64,000 nt of DNA. It comes from Chloranthus sessilifolius. Lineage: Eukaryota > Streptophyta > Magnoliopsida > Chloranthales > Chloranthaceae. The translations under genes were made by a program, and so were the position numbers. Numbering within the stretch: position 1 is the first letter of the stretch; every line of letters starts with the position of its first letter. Shown here piece by piece: positions 12,158-25,240 of the stretch. Below the pieces are notes generated by a model. It was not told the origin of the DNA, did no database searches, and saw nothing but the letters and a program-made list of their open reading frames with translations. The stretch lies in contig CM037598.1 of NCBI GenBank assembly GCA_021018995.1, forward strand, positions 45,314,685-45,378,684. The letters run 5' to 3'.

Positions 12158-12657
12158 TGTAGAAATCAGCTATTTGACAAGATTGACAGAGTTAAAGGCT
12201 CATCACAAGCTTGATAATTTTATGATGTCCAATAACACCACAATATCGCTTTAATACACGAGAAAAATACAAGGCTCATCACAACCTTGGGATAATGGCG
12301 CTGACTGACATTTAATTACCAAAATAATGTTTAACTGATCTTACACCATCAAAATTAAATATTTTTAACTCTGACCATTGAAGTGTGATTTATCATTATA
12401 GTCACATCTGCGATCAACCTAAATTGTCCAAGAGTCAATCCATCATTTGAACATCTCTTAGCCTATAGAAACATTCCTGTAAGTGGACGTGAACCATTTC
12501 ATTGATGAACTTTAATGTCAACCATTGAAGCACTAAAAGCAATGACTGATATTACATAAACAAATCAGATGGTTTAAATCTCTAAAGTCACATCACAGAA
12601 TACAATGTCAGTAATGCTCCCTCTGTTAGGCACGTCTACCACTAGCCAGTGATATAG
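12158..12657. other. Host flank between elements A and B
   Basis: This is single-copy-looking AT-rich DNA, continuous with 4972-5347 on the left and with 40829 onward on the right once A and B are taken out. The minus strand of 12626-12657 may be the end of a small exon that continues at 40829-40914. I see no gene otherwise. Confidence 0.5.
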
Positions 12658-12900
12658 GTACGTGTTGAGAACTGGAAAATACCATTTTCCACCCCTTAAC
12701 CTGAGTCTTGATAGACCTTTGAGAGTACTAAATAAGTGTTTTTAGCGTTTATTTTATAGCTAACAATGAAGGAAGGCTTAACCCTGAAAGCAGCTTAAAA
12801 GTGCCAAAAAGATGATGACTCATGGTAATCTAGCGAAAGAAGAAGAAGGGACAACCTCACTGGCTGTTAAAAAGCCTAAACTAAAGAGGACAAAGGCCTG

Positions 12901-13012
12901 GTTTCAATTGGGAAAGAGGTTTGAAGCTTTTCGAACAGAAGAATGCATTACAGATGGTTTCAATCGGGAAAGAGGTTTGAAGCTATTCGAACAGAAGAAT
13001 GCATTACAGAAT
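12901..13012. repeat. 56-bp tandem duplication in the B 5' LTR
   Basis: Two copies of a unit start GTTTCAAT(T/C)GGGAAAGAG (12901 and 12957). Each carries a TTCGAACAG motif. The 3' LTR has one copy, so the duplication came after insertion or was lost there. Confidence 0.8.
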
Positions 13013-13240
13013 GCTATTCGAAAGGATTCCTGAACTATTAAAAAAGAACCTGAACTTTGCGAAAAGAACTAAAAGCTCTAGGCTTAGTTTTCGAAGAGCA
13101 CCTGAACTATTCGAAAGGATTCCTAACCTATTCAAAAAGAAGAGAACTCCTTGCGAACAACACCAGATCTGTGCGAAAAGAGCTTCAGAAGTTATAGTAC
13201 CTTGCGAAATGTTCTCCAAACTGTGCGAAATGGTATTCTG
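12930..13240. promoter_or_regulatory. TTCGAA/GCGAAAAG cluster in the B 5' LTR
   Basis: About ten copies of ATTCGAAAGG, TTTCGAAGAG, GCGAAAAG and GCGAACA lie within 310 bases, upstream of the TATA box. The matching cluster in the 3' LTR lies at 39205-39460, and the same motif fills the spacer at 20515-20815. Confidence 0.6.
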
Positions 13241-14602
13241 AAGATTCCCAGCATCTGCAAGGGCAATTCAGTAATCTCTGCACCCGCCCCAATGCATTTA
13301 AAAACCTAGGGACATTTCAAAAGATTCTGAGCACGGACCAAAGGGATATTCCACTCCATGTGAACACCCAAAGATGAAATTACTTGGCGGGAACTTCTAG
13401 AAGCTCAAACAGATTTTTGAATTACATAACAGAATTGATGCTTCTGTCACCTGATTGGCTGAACCAGATCAAGCAGTTCTGATTGGCCAAAACAGATTTG
13501 GATCCTTGTGCTCGACTCATATTGGTTGATACAGATCTAACCAATTCTGATTGGTTGATACACATCTGAACTGGACTTGGGGAAAACTATAAATAGACGA
13601 ACTATTTGCCCAATTTGGGGGATCCAGAGTCTGAGTTTCATTTCTGCTGCCCCATTTCCAATTCAGATAGCTTGTCTGAAGCCTATGTAATAGCCTAGCT
13701 TTTATTTGTAACTGAGAACTGTGAGACACTTATGTAATTCAAGTGAGAATTGTATTCAAGACTACAAATGCGAGAGCTATTTAAGCTGTGCTCTGTAATT
13801 GTAATGGTGGATTTGAAAAGGTTGCTTTCAACAGTACGTTCTCAATCGGATTCATGTTGAGGGTTCCTTGTGATCTCCTTACTCATTAGACTCCTTTAGA
13901 TCTACTATTTTTTTTAAAGCAATTTCCCTTAATTCATTATCCCTGTGAGAATCTGCATTTGTAACCTAATTTCTTACAACATTTATGGTGGTGCTCATGT
14001 TTTGAATCAAGAATTCGGATTGAAGACTATTGGATGATCTGTGTCCATGACAGTGGACAGATCATAGCCATAAGTTCAACTCAATCCTAATCCTTGAGTT
14101 GGATTATTTTCTCTTACATCTGAGCTGGTAGCCAGATGAAGATTTGGATACTTTCTCGACTGTGCTACACTAGTTCTCATTCTGTAATCAGTTACTAAGC
14201 TTAAGTCAACTATTATTTCCCCATTCTTATTAATTTTGCATCCAATTCCCCCAACTCGGATCTAGATCGCTTAGTTTAAATTCTACTTTTAGATAATTTA
14301 GTTAATGTGGCAAATTCAACCTCTCATCTTATTCGCTTTGTAGATAGGATTAGAGGCCAGATCTGGTAGCTCAGATTTGGAGGTTTACCATTCATTTTAA
14401 GTCAATTCCCTGTGGACGATCTTTTACTCACTTACATTTAAAACTTGCTACAATTGGCCCTGATCTTGCAGGTTAATTAATTTCTCTCTGTGCTGATATT
14501 TCTTATTGTTTTTAATTTTCCAGCTTCAGTATAATTTATCATTTGCAAATCTGTTTTCAAAATACAATTAAATCATGCACACTTAGAACAGCAACAAGTT
14601 TT

Positions 14603-14620
14603 TTGCGCCGTTGCCGAGGA
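14603..14620 (+). other. Primer binding site of element B (tRNA-Asp type, decayed)
   Basis: The site aligns with the sites of A and C at the same distance from the LTR end and keeps the core GCGCCGTTGCC complementary to tRNA-Asp. Confidence 0.75.
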
Positions 14621-14788
14621 TTAGATCATAAAATTGGTAGACCTAAGTTTTATTTTTGTTACATCAATGCTAACTGTTCTATTATTTAAATCTGTGCAGT
14701 TATTCCTATACATTTGAGCCTGGAATCTACTTTGAAAGAATTACTGAAGGTTTGCTTTGCATAATTTTACTCTCTGTTTCTGTGTTGT

Positions 14789-16370
14789 ATGTTTGGTAGG
14801 ACTCTCAATCCTGAGATTGTCCCTCTGAATTTAGAAGTTGAAAGGCTACTAAGAACCAGACAAACATCATGGAATTTTGCTGAGACTGCTACTATGGGTG
14901 AGCAACCTAGACTTTTGAGGGATTACTTTGCACCTGGTGCATATAATTCCCCATTTTGTATCCAATTTTCTACTGTTGAAGGAAATTATGAGATCAAATC
15001 ATCAACTATCCAGATGCTTCCTTCCTTCCATGGTTTGAGTAAGGAAGATCCATACAAGCATGTGGATGAATTCTTGTCTCTTTGTACAACATTCAACATA
15101 GCTGGACTGGGGCCAGAGGCAACCAAGCTCAGGCTCTTTCCTTTTTCATTAAAGGACAAAGCTAGAGCATGGCTGTCATGTTGCCACCAAACAGTATTAC
15201 TTCTTGGAATGATTTGCAATGTCAATTTTTAGCCAAATACTTCCCTATGTCTAAGACCAGCCAGTTGAGACAAAATATTGTTTCCTTCTCACAACACTCA
15301 ACTAAAACTTTTCATGAAGCATGGGAAAGGTTTAAAAAACTTTTAAGCCAATGTCCTCATCATCAAATTCCCCGATGGCAGCTTGTTCAAAGCTTCTATC
15401 AGGGAATTGATCAAAAGGGCAAGAATATGGTAGATGCTTCCTGTGGAGGCACCTATTTGCAAAAAACAGTTGAGGAGGTCTGGGACCTATTTGAAGTTAT
15501 TGGTGAAAATTAAACTCAATAGGAATCTTTGTCAAGAGACATTGAGAATCCTGCTCGGTTGAACAATCAGGAGACCACCAAGGGAAAGATTTATGAGGTG
15601 AATGAGTTGGAAAGGAAGATGGATAATTTAACCACCAAGTTTGATAGATTGATGGACTCACTTAAAAAATCCAATGGTTGCAAGAGTGGAGAAGGCATGT
15701 TTGATATGCCAGTCCCCTACTCATTCCCATGATCAATGTCCAGCTGCACCACAGTTCCCAGATCTAGTGGTGGAGCAAGCTCATGCTGCCCAATTGTTTA
15801 GACAGATGCAATCTAATGAATATGCATGGAGAGGGCACCCCAATTTAAGGTGGAGCCAAGGCAATTATCAATCACAACAGCAGCAGCAACCAAAGAACCA
15901 AATACCTTTCAAAACTGCTCAGCCTTACCAGCAGAATTTTTATACCAAGCCAAATTTTTAGCAGCCCATTCCACAACAGATGGCACAACCTGTGCAACAA
16001 TCCGCTCCAGTTCAAACCCCTTCTATCCCCTTCTTTTGAAGACCAAGTTCTAACTTCACTCCAGAATTTAGGGTCTTTAACTCAGACTGTAAACTTTCAC
16101 AGTCAAAGTATAAAGAAGATTGAAGAAACATTGGGTCAACTTTCAAATACTTTGGCCAAAAGAGAGGAAGGCAGGTTACCCAGCCAACCCTTGAACAATC
16201 CTAAAGGACAGTTCATGGTTGGAGAGGCTTCGGCACATGAAGAAGTAAAAGCTATCACTACCTTGAGAAGTGGAAGAATTATAAATAACAATGTAGGTAC
16301 TGAAATGGAAGAAGAAAAAATTGAGGAAAATGCTAGAGATATGCAGTAGCAGCAGCATGATGATAGCATT
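14789..16370 (+). mobile_element. gag region of element B, broken
   Basis: The reading region shows the usual Athila gag blocks: YNSPFCIQFSTVEGNYEIK, IQMLPSFHGLSKEDPYKH, FLSLCTTFNIAGLGPEATKL, LFPFSLKDKARAWL, then W-LVQSFYQGI and VDASCGGTYL. A C-x2-C...H-x4-C zinc-knuckle-like piece lies near 15690-15740. A Q-rich stretch follows, then the conserved tail IGQLANTL-type/KREEGRLPSQP. Gag packages the element RNA into particles in the cytoplasm. Same order of blocks in element C. A few breaks. Confidence 0.85.
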
Positions 16371-16494
16371 GGGGGTACTGATGTACCTCAGAAAAATCAA
16401 AAGAATGAAAAAACAAAAAATAAAAAAAATTCTAGTGATGATTCTAAAGCTATAAATGAAGGACTAGTTCCTCATTTACCATTTCCCCACTGCC

Positions 16495-19400
16495 ATGAAA
16501 TCTGCATCCCCTTTTGATAAAGGAAATACAAAAATAGACGAAATGATGGATACTTTCAAGCAAGTCAAGATAAATCTACCTTTGCTTGATGCAATCAAAC
16601 TAGTCCCAGCATATGCAAAATTTTTGAAAGATATTTGCACTCACAAAAGACAATCTAGGATACAGTTATCCAAGAAGGTCTTTGTTGTGGAAAGAGTTAA
16701 TCAGGTTTTGTCCATTACAACACCTCCTAAACTTCAAGATCCTGGAATCCCCATAATCCCTTGCATTATTGGGGAACATACCATTGAAAAGGCTTTATTA
16801 GATTTGGGTGCTAGTGTCAACCTGCTTCCATATTCTGTATATGAGAAACTAGGTTTGGGAGAGTTAAAACCCACTTATGTGGTGTTACAACTAGCAGACA
16901 GATCTGAAAGAAAGCCAGTTGGGATGATTGAGGATGTATTGGTAGGGGTAGATAAGTTTTTCTACCCTGCTGATTTTTTGGTATTGGACATGGAACCTAC
17001 AAAAAGCAGAACTTTCATCCCTGTCATTTTGGGGAGACCATTCCTGGCTACAGCCAATGCTTGCATCCAATGCAGGTCTGGTATTATGGAAGTGTCTTTT
17101 AGAAATATGAAGGTAAAGTTAAATGTCTACAATGCAGTTACACAGCCTCAATTCAGTTTTGAGGAATGCTTTCTTATTGATTTGTTGGATAAACTGGTAA
17201 AAGAAACTTCACCACAGTTTTTGCAGTGTAAAGATTTAACCACAGAATTTAAAGATGCTTGGAGAAATGCTGTGGAAGAAACAGTTTGTGCCCCAAAGTC
17301 TGAGGAGGTTAATGTTGTGCAAGGAACTCATGATCAATCAGCAAGGTCTTCTTCATGGAAACCTGCTGTTCTTCCCCTTCTAGAAATAGCCAAGGTACCT
17401 TTGTTACCTTCTTTTCTTAGCCCACCTGATGTAGAGCTGAAACAGTTGCCAGAAAATTTGAAATATGTATTTTTAGGAGACCATAAAATATTGCCTGTGA
17501 TTATTTCTTCTTCCCTCACTAAGGAGCAAGAGGAAGAATTGTTGATTGTATTGAAACAGCATAAGAGGGCAATTGGCTGGACTATTGCTGATTTGGGAGG
17601 AATCAGTCCAGCTATTTGCATGCATAAAATTCACTTGGAAGAAGATGCAAAACCTTCTAGAGAAATGCAAAGGAGGCTAAATCCTCATATGCAAGAAGTT
17701 GTCATGAAAGAGGTTGTTAAGTTGTTGGATGCAAGGGTCATTTACCCTATCTCAGATTCAGCTTGGGTGGCACCTACACAGGTGGTACCTAAGAAATCGG
17801 GGATTACTGTGGTAACCTCAGATTCTGGTGAGCTCATTTCAACCAGACAAACAATTGGTTGGAGGGTCTGTATTGACTACAGAAAGCTCAATACAATGAC
17901 CAGAAAAGACCACTTCCCTCTTCCATTCATTGATCAAATTTTAGATAAGCTAGCAGGAAAAGCTTATTACTGTTTTCTTGATGGTTACTCTGGTTACAAC
18001 CAGATTCCTATGTATCCACAAGATCAGGAAAAGACCACATTCACTTGCCCCTTTGGCACTTTTGCCTATAGGAGGATGCCTTTTGGTCTTTGTAATGCTC
18101 CTGCTACCTTTCAAAGATGTATGTACTCCATTTTCTCTGATATGATTGACCAATTTATGGAGATTTTTATGGATGCCTTTTCAATATATGGAGACAGTTT
18201 TGCCCAGTGTTTACATCATCTCAGCTTGGTGTTACAAAGATGTGAGGAAACCAATTTAGTTTTGAGCTGGGAGAAGAGCCATTTCATGGTCACCCAAGGC
18301 ATTGTCCTTGGCCATGTTGTCTCCCACAAGGGCATTGAGGTGGACAGAGGAAAAATTGATTTAATTGCACATTTGCCTCCTCCTAAAACTGTTAAGCAAA
18401 TCAGAAGTTTTCTGGGGCATGCAGGATTTTACAGGAGGTTCATTAAGGACTTCAGTAAAATATCAAAGCCTCTTTGCCATTTATTGTGCCAAGATGTTCT
18501 ATTTGTTTTCAATAATGAATGCCTTAAGGCATTTGAATTCTTAAAAAATTGTTTGATTTCAGCTCCAATACTATAATCTCTAGATTATTCACTGCCTGTT
18601 GAGCTGATGTGTGATGCATCAGATTATGCTTTGGGAGTTGTTCTTGGGCAGAGAAAGGATAAGCTGCCTCATGTCATAGCTTATGCCAGTAGATCGATGA
18701 TTGATGCGCAGCTCAATTACACAACAACGGAGAAAGAGCTGCTGGCAGTTTTCTTTGCCTTGGAGAAGTTCAAGTCATATGTTTTGGATTCACAAATTGT
18801 GGTGTTCACTGACCACTCAGCCCTGAAATACCTTCTATCTAAGAAGGACACCAAACCAATATTAATCAGGTGGATCCTCCTATTACAGGAGTTTGATTTG
18901 CAGATTAAAGATAAAAAGGGTGTGGAAAATGTGGTGGCCGATCACCTGTCTAGAATTCTAACTGCTGAGATTGACAGGTTGCCTATCAATGAATCTTTCC
19001 CTGATGAGCAACTTTTTGCTATCAATGTACACACCCCTTGGTTTGCAAATATAGTCAACTTTTTGGCTACTAGAAGGACCCCTCAACACTAGAATAAAAT
19101 GGATAAAGATCTTTTCTTCTCAAAGGTTAAACATTTTATTTGGGAGGATCCTTATCTGTTCAAGATTTGTGCATACCAAATAATTAGAAGATGTGTCCAT
19201 GAAGAAGACTTTCATAGCATACTTTCCATGTGTCATGAACAGGCCTGTGGAGGTCATTTTAGTGGAAACAAAACTGCTGTAAAGGTTTTGCAGTGTGGAT
19301 TTTATTGGCCCACACTCTTCAAAGATGCACTGCAACACTGTAAGTCTTGTTAGAATTGCCAGAGATTGGGTAGCATTTCCAAGAGAAATTCAATGCCTTG

Positions 19401-20389
19401 ACAGCCTATTTTGGTAGTGGAATTGTTTGATATTTGGGGGATAGATTTCATGGGACCTTTTCCTCCTTCAAATGATTTTAATTTCATCTTAGTAGCTGTG
19501 GATTATGTATCCAAATGGGTTGAAGCCACAACCACGGAAACCAATGACCATTGAGTTGTCCTGAAATTTTTAAGGGACAACATTTTCTCCAGGTTTAGTT
19601 CCCCCAGAGCCATTATCAGTGATGGAGGAAGCCATTTTTGTAATAAGCATTTTGATGTTCTATTGAAAAAGTACTCTATGACTCATAGAGTAGCTACTCC
19701 ATATCATCCACAGACTAGTGGACAAGTGGAGATTTCCAATAGAGAAATCAAACATATACTGGAAAAGACTGTGAAGAAGGACAGAAAGGATTGGTCCTTT
19801 AAGTTGAATGATGCATTGTGGGCATATAAGACAGCCTATAAAACCCCAATTGGCATGTCCCCATTCAGATTCGTAATTGTTGGCATATAAGACAGCCTAT
19901 AAAACCCCGATTGGCATGTCCCCATTCAGATTGGTTTATGGTAAAGCATGTCATTTACCAGTGGAGTTAGAATATAAGGCCTTTTGGGCTATTAAAACTT
20001 TGAACATGGATCTTACTACTGCTGGTAATTATAGGAAACTGCAGCTTGCTGAGTTGGAGGAGCTGAGAATGGATGCATACACCAATGCAAGATTTTACAA
20101 AGAAAAAGTTAAGGCTTTCTATGACAAAAATCTGCTGAGAAAAGAGTTCGTAGCTGGCTCTAAGGTATGGCTATTCAACTCAAAACTTAAGTTTTTTCCT
20201 GGAAAGCTGAGATCCAGATGGGAAGGGCCATATACTGTCATTCAAGCATCTCCTTCTGGGGCTGTTGAAATTATGGACCCAAGTGATGGGAGAACCTTGA
20301 AAGTAAATGGTCAGAGGCTCAAACCATACATTGAAAATACCCTAGAGCCTGTGCTGACCATCTATCATCAAGATCCTCCACGAATCTGA
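16495..20389 (+). mobile_element. pol region of element B: protease, reverse transcriptase, RNase H, integrase; broken
   Basis: Domains in order: retropepsin-like protease (about 16760-17110, ALLDLGASVNLLPYSVYEKL); reverse transcriptase (about 17620-18480, with VCIDYRKLN, GYSGYNQIPM, TFTCPFGTFAYRRMPFGLCN and FLGHAGFYRRFIKDFS); RNase H (about 18600-18960, CDASDYALGVVLGQ, TDHSALKYLL, ADHLSR); integrase (about 19090-20390, H-C zinc part, [28 protein letters not shown], then the GPYTV C-terminal part). The protease motif and tRNA-Asp primer fit the Athila clade of Ty3 elements. This is the only recognisable pol among A, B and C and could once have served A and C. A few breaks. Confidence 0.9.
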
Positions 20390-20514
20390 TGATAAACAAC
20401 TGTATCATATGTATTTTAATTGTGTTTGTTTTGTAATTTTTGCATAGTTTTATTTCTCTCTGTTTTAGTCATGGTTTACACTCAATTTGATAAGTTTACA
20501 GTATGTGAAAAATC

Positions 20515-20815
20515 AATTCGCAAAGAAAATATTCATTTCGAAAAGAATAATTTTCTTTTCGAAAAGGATCTGGACCTGTAACCAACTGCTCGAAAAGAAT
20601 GATAAACGTTTCGAATAGTTTGTTCTGAAGCCTTTTACTTTTCGAAAAGTTGTCTCTTAACTCATTTGCTTTTCGAATGGTAGTGATGCCATTCTCCTTG
20701 TTGAAAAGGATTGTTTTGAACTTTTCGAAAACTTCAAAGATGCTTTGCAAAAATTGATTTAAGCATATTTAAACCCTTTCGAAGCAAGGGTTTCATATTC
20801 GAAAGCATTCCTAGA
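20515..20815. promoter_or_regulatory. TTCGAAAAG cluster in the spacer between pol and the third ORF of B
   Basis: About twelve copies or near copies of TTTCGAAAAG, TTTCGAA and CTCGAAAAG, on both strands because the core TTCGAA is a palindrome, lie within 300 bases. The LTRs of B carry the same motif. AT-rich CATATTTAAACC near 20764 is TATA-like, and the ORF begins about 300 bases on, after a leader with AAACCCTAG. Confidence 0.65.
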
Positions 20816-21081
20816 GTGTCCTGTTTCACAGAAAACCCATTTTCCTTCTATCCCCGCATGCTTTTGGAGCTCAGATCAAATTTCCTTCATTTCTGTTCCT
20901 CTGAGTAAGCTTGAAGAGAAGGACCCATTGCTTCTGATCTTGGTGGATTTAATCAAGCGATCAAAGATTTCAAGCAAAACCCTAGATTTTGGTATTTTTT
21001 CTTTGCATATCCTCTGTTTGTATCTTACAAAGTTGATTTCTGTGTCAGCATACATTGTGTGAGATTCAACAAAGTTTTAGA

Positions 21082-23493
21082 ATGGGGAGAACTGAAAAAT
21101 CATTGGCTAGATCTTCTGCTAAGAAAATTAGCAAACCCTCCACAAAAGAAATAGCTAAAACCTCAGCTAAGAGGAAACTGTCGATGGATAAAGCTGATAA
21201 GATTGAGAAAGGGAAGAAGGTTAGACATGAAGAACCCATCCCAGCAGCTGACCCTAGTCCTGAGCCTGAGCTTCCTCCTCTTCCTGTGCATTTGGCACTG
21301 CCAAACCCTTTCATTGAAGCCCAGAAGCTGATCCCAGAGCTTATTGTTGATGAAAGTTTTTTCTTAAACAAACCTGAATGCAAGCTATCTTTGAATTACA
21401 TTAGGGATGCTTCACTAAGCAATATCCTAACCCCACTTCCAGAGAAAATCTATCCAAGAATGGTGAGATTATGGTACCAAAACATGGTGAAAGTGACTGA
21501 GAAGGATGCTGATGTCCCAACTCTTGTAATTTTCATTAAAGATTGTGATTTAACAGTCACTTATGAAGACATTGGAAATGCCTTGGGAATACCATTTCAG
21601 CATGATCCGGCTAGTCCTTTGGCTGCACCCGAGACAGCTTCTTGTAGAGAAATGGCTGCACTTCTAACCCAAGCATAGTTGGAACTGGACAATCCATCAT
21701 GAGGAGAGACTTAGCACCTCAATTTTTGCTGATGGATTCCATTTTGAGAGGATGTTTTTATGTCATCAAGGCACAACAGAAAGAAGGACACCCATTTTGG
21801 AGGCCCTCTTTCATTTTTCAAAAGGGCAATTCTTTAATGCCCCTATGCTGATTTTTGAAGCCATGGCTGACATTAGTGCCAAGATGAAGAAGGAATAGAA
21901 AATAGCTGGAATACCATTTGGAAGGCTGATCACAACCCTACTTAGGGCCAAATTTGACATTGATGAACAAGAGCCATTTGAAATTGTATCCCATCATGCT
22001 TTTGGGAAGAGGGCTTGGACTACAAGCCAAACCATGTTGAATAGAATGAGGGAGGAAGCTGAGCCAGCTCAAGAACCTGATATACCTGCACCTGAGGTGC
22101 CTAGCTCTTTAGCTGCACCCATTGCCCCTACAATTGCCAGTGAACCTGCCATACCGGAAACAGAGGTGACCAGCTCTTTAGCTGCACCTATTGCACCTGC
22201 AGCTGACATTGAACAAACTACTATTGAGGAGATACCCAGCTCTTAGCTATACCCATTGTTGAAGAGGTCATCATCTTACCCACTTCACCTAGCACAGCTC
22301 CTATTCCTTCACCCATTCCAGCAGTCCTATCACTCATCACCACCATAATCCCAATTGCAGACTCTCCCTCTACACCAACCACTCTAGCGATACTTACACC
22401 ACCAATTTCACCTAACAATGTCCAAGATATTGCCACAGATTTTGTTGAACACTCTCCTAGCACTCCCCTCCTCTGTAGCTTCTCAGGTTCACCTGCTCAT
22501 TCAACTCATACACCTGAAATCACCCATACCCCTAAACCTGAGATATTCACAATAGAGGCTTATTCATCTTTGATGGGAACTATCTTGGAGAATATTGGGC
22601 TTGAATCTGTTCCCATACCTGACCCTCCTCATTTCACCCATTTGGCTACTTCCCCCTTTACAGCCATTTCACCCATTGCCCCTCAACCATCTACATCAAT
22701 TTTACCAGCCGCTACTTTGCATACCACACCCACACCCACACCTGACACAATTAGCCAAATCTTCACCTTTCTCCAATCCATCCAAGCCCAACTACAGATC
22801 AACACAGACAACCAGTTTCTGACAAATTCCATTCTCCAAACCTTGGCCTCCACATCCCAAACAACCACCGTAGCCACAGTACCTTCTGTTTCTGACCAAG
22901 CTACCCAAACAGATCCGGAGGTAATAGTTTTAGATCCGCCCATCCTTAATGTCTCTGATCAAGCCACCCAAACTGACCCTGAGGTAGTGCTTGTGAATTC
23001 ATCTTCCCCTTCCCCCACTGCTGGAATACATATGGTCCTCTACCACTCCATTCTCATCCCACATTTTGCCACTCTTAAAAGGGCTATGAAAGATCACGAT
23101 GTCCTTAAGGGGATTGCGGATTTCCACACTTACATCAAAACCCCTTATGAAGAACAGATTCGGAAGCTGGAGCTGTTTATGGAATTTGAGAGAAATAAGA
23201 TACGAGACCTGTTGAGCCAAACATTTCAGATGGTTAGGAGTGAGCAGCACAAAGTTTCCATGTTACAAGAGAGTCTGGCACAAGAAAAGCTGAGGACTGA
23301 TAGACTTGCAAAATATATTGGCCTCACCGAAAAGATCAAATCTGAGGAGTACACCGAACTTCAAGCCACAATCCAAGAGAAAGCTAAATCGAGCTCAGAC
23401 TCAAATACTGAGTCAAGTTCTGACTCTAACAGTGATTCCAGTTCTAACCCCATTGAACCAACTTATGATACAGATTTTAACCCTAGTTATTAG
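21082..23493 (+). mobile_element. Third ORF region of element B, broken
   Basis: The start MGRTEKSLARSSAKK is followed by a strongly basic K/S/R-rich head. A domain with YPRMVRLWYQNM and TVTYEDIGNALGIP comes next, then a long P/T/S-rich low-complexity middle. Near the end is a heptad-like coiled-coil stretch (around 23140-23380, RNKIRDLLSQTFQMVRSE), closed by an S/D/E-rich tail. Order and composition match the C copy. It stands where Athila elements carry an 'env-like' ORF, but I see no signal peptide or clear membrane segment. About two to four breaks. A nucleic-acid-binding role is possible from the basic head; this is inference. Confidence 0.65.
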
Positions 23494-23653
23494 AATACCT
23501 TGTACATGTTTGTTTTGTTGGTTCTGTACTGTGTAATTAATGTTTACTGCTGACTTTTGTTAATTTGCAATTACTATACATTTCTTTTCTATCTTCTCTG
23601 TCAATATGCTTTTTGTTTTTTGTTCTTTTCTCTTTGCTTATTCACTTCTGGAC

Positions 23654-23702
23654 CAGTGAGGTCACTGCTCATCATAGATTTGGGGGTGTGGCAGAATTGC
23701 CA
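23654..23702 (+). other. Hairpin / G-tract / hairpin module in element B
   Basis: CAGTG-AGGT-CACTG, eight bases, then AGATTTGGGGGTGTGG running into TGGCA-GAAT-TGCCA. Both stems are perfect. It lies about 160 bases after the end of the third ORF and about 1.6 kb before the 3' LTR once C is discounted. Confidence 0.7.
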
Positions 23703-25240
23703 ATAGTTTAGTTAACATCAGTGCAGCTTATGATCAGTAGAATTTTTTAAAATAAAGTAATTTCACACTTGTTGTTTTCAAAAGTGAGGAAGTTAAAACT
23801 TTTTAAAATTGATTTCTAGTGTAATTCTAATACTTTCATGAAGTGAATGTCAGAAAATTTCCAAAAGAAAATTGATGTTTTAGTAAACCTAAAAAGAGAG
23901 AAAACAGTGATGATATACGTCAGGAATTTGATAGAAAACTACCCCCAGTGAGATTTGGGTCTGAAATGTATTCTTTGGAGGTATGAATTTGCACTTTTTC
24001 TACTCTAGGGACTGTTTCAACCTGCTTGTTATGACTAGAAGTTACACATATCCAAGTTAAAATAGCTTGACAGCAATCATGATATTAAAGATATGATGTA
24101 AGGCCTCCTTTTGGATAGTTTGAACTTCAAAAAGCCCCACCTTTTGAAACTGCCCTTGATACATACCATTTGAGCTTTATAAATCCAAGATTTCTTTGAA
24201 ACCTCATCAACCTCATTTAGCCTAACCCTCACTCTGAGAATTCAGAAGGTAAAGGAAAGAAAGCTGAAGAAAGGTGAGTTGGGTGACAGTTTGGTAAAAA
24301 AAAAAAAAAAAAAAAAGAAAAGAAAAATAGTTGAAGGCAATGATGTATCAGCAGAAGAAATGTGGCATTCCAGTAAAAAAAAAAAAGAAGTCATTTCATT
24401 GGAAGTTTGAAAAAGAAAGAGAAAAAGATGGCCACTTTGGCTCTGAAAATGCAAAGAAGAAGATGAAATTGTGCTGAAATAAAGAAGGTGTCCATACCAC
24501 CTCCTTACCTTGACTAACTTCTCAATTTTGAACTCCATTCCACCCCTTTATTCTTGATAAATTTCACCCATAAGACACATTACAACCCAAGTTAAAGTCC
24601 TTACTGATCAAAGATAAATTGAGCTGTCACATGGAGATAAGGATTTGTGTAATCTATGGTGAAATGAGCAGTAAATTCAGAACTGAAAAGTAATGCCTAT
24701 GCTCCTGCTTACAGTCCTATTTGAGGGCTGTAACTGCTCTTGAGCTGTGTGAAATAGTACAATCCTCTTACTTGCATGGTGAGTGAAAATCCTGGAGAGA
24801 GTTGGGTTTGAAATCAACTCATTGGGGTAACATCAAAACTGAATTCTCAAATAGAAGGCAAGCTTTTCATTAATTTATCTTGTAAAAACAATAAAAAAAT
24901 AAAAAAAAACTTTTTCACACAAACTGAGTGAATGGTAAAAGGAATTACAATAGAATTTTAGTTTTGAACTGATATTCTCTTGAGATTCCTCTTACAGCCT
25001 GACTGATGCAGGTGTGAATAATCTGATTGGATGAAAGTCTGCTTTAACAGAACTGCATTGATATTAACTGATTTATTGGAAAAGTTTGTGGGCACCTTAA
25101 CTGAAAACCCTAAGGACACTTCACTCCTCCACTAGGGATCACCTAGGGGTTTAAAAGGCTTGTTGCATATGCTAAATGCAACTGTGCTCCTTACAAAAAT
25201 GGCTTTTTCATTATGTTTTTAAGTTTTGTCTTTGCTCAGG

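Larger units (their letters stand above)
12663..14596 (+). repeat. 5' LTR of element B, 1934 bp
   Basis: It starts TGTTGAGAACT and ends TAGAACAGCAACA. It is longer than the 3' LTR mainly through a 56-bp tandem duplication at 12901-13012. TATA box at 13588-13595. Confidence 0.9.
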
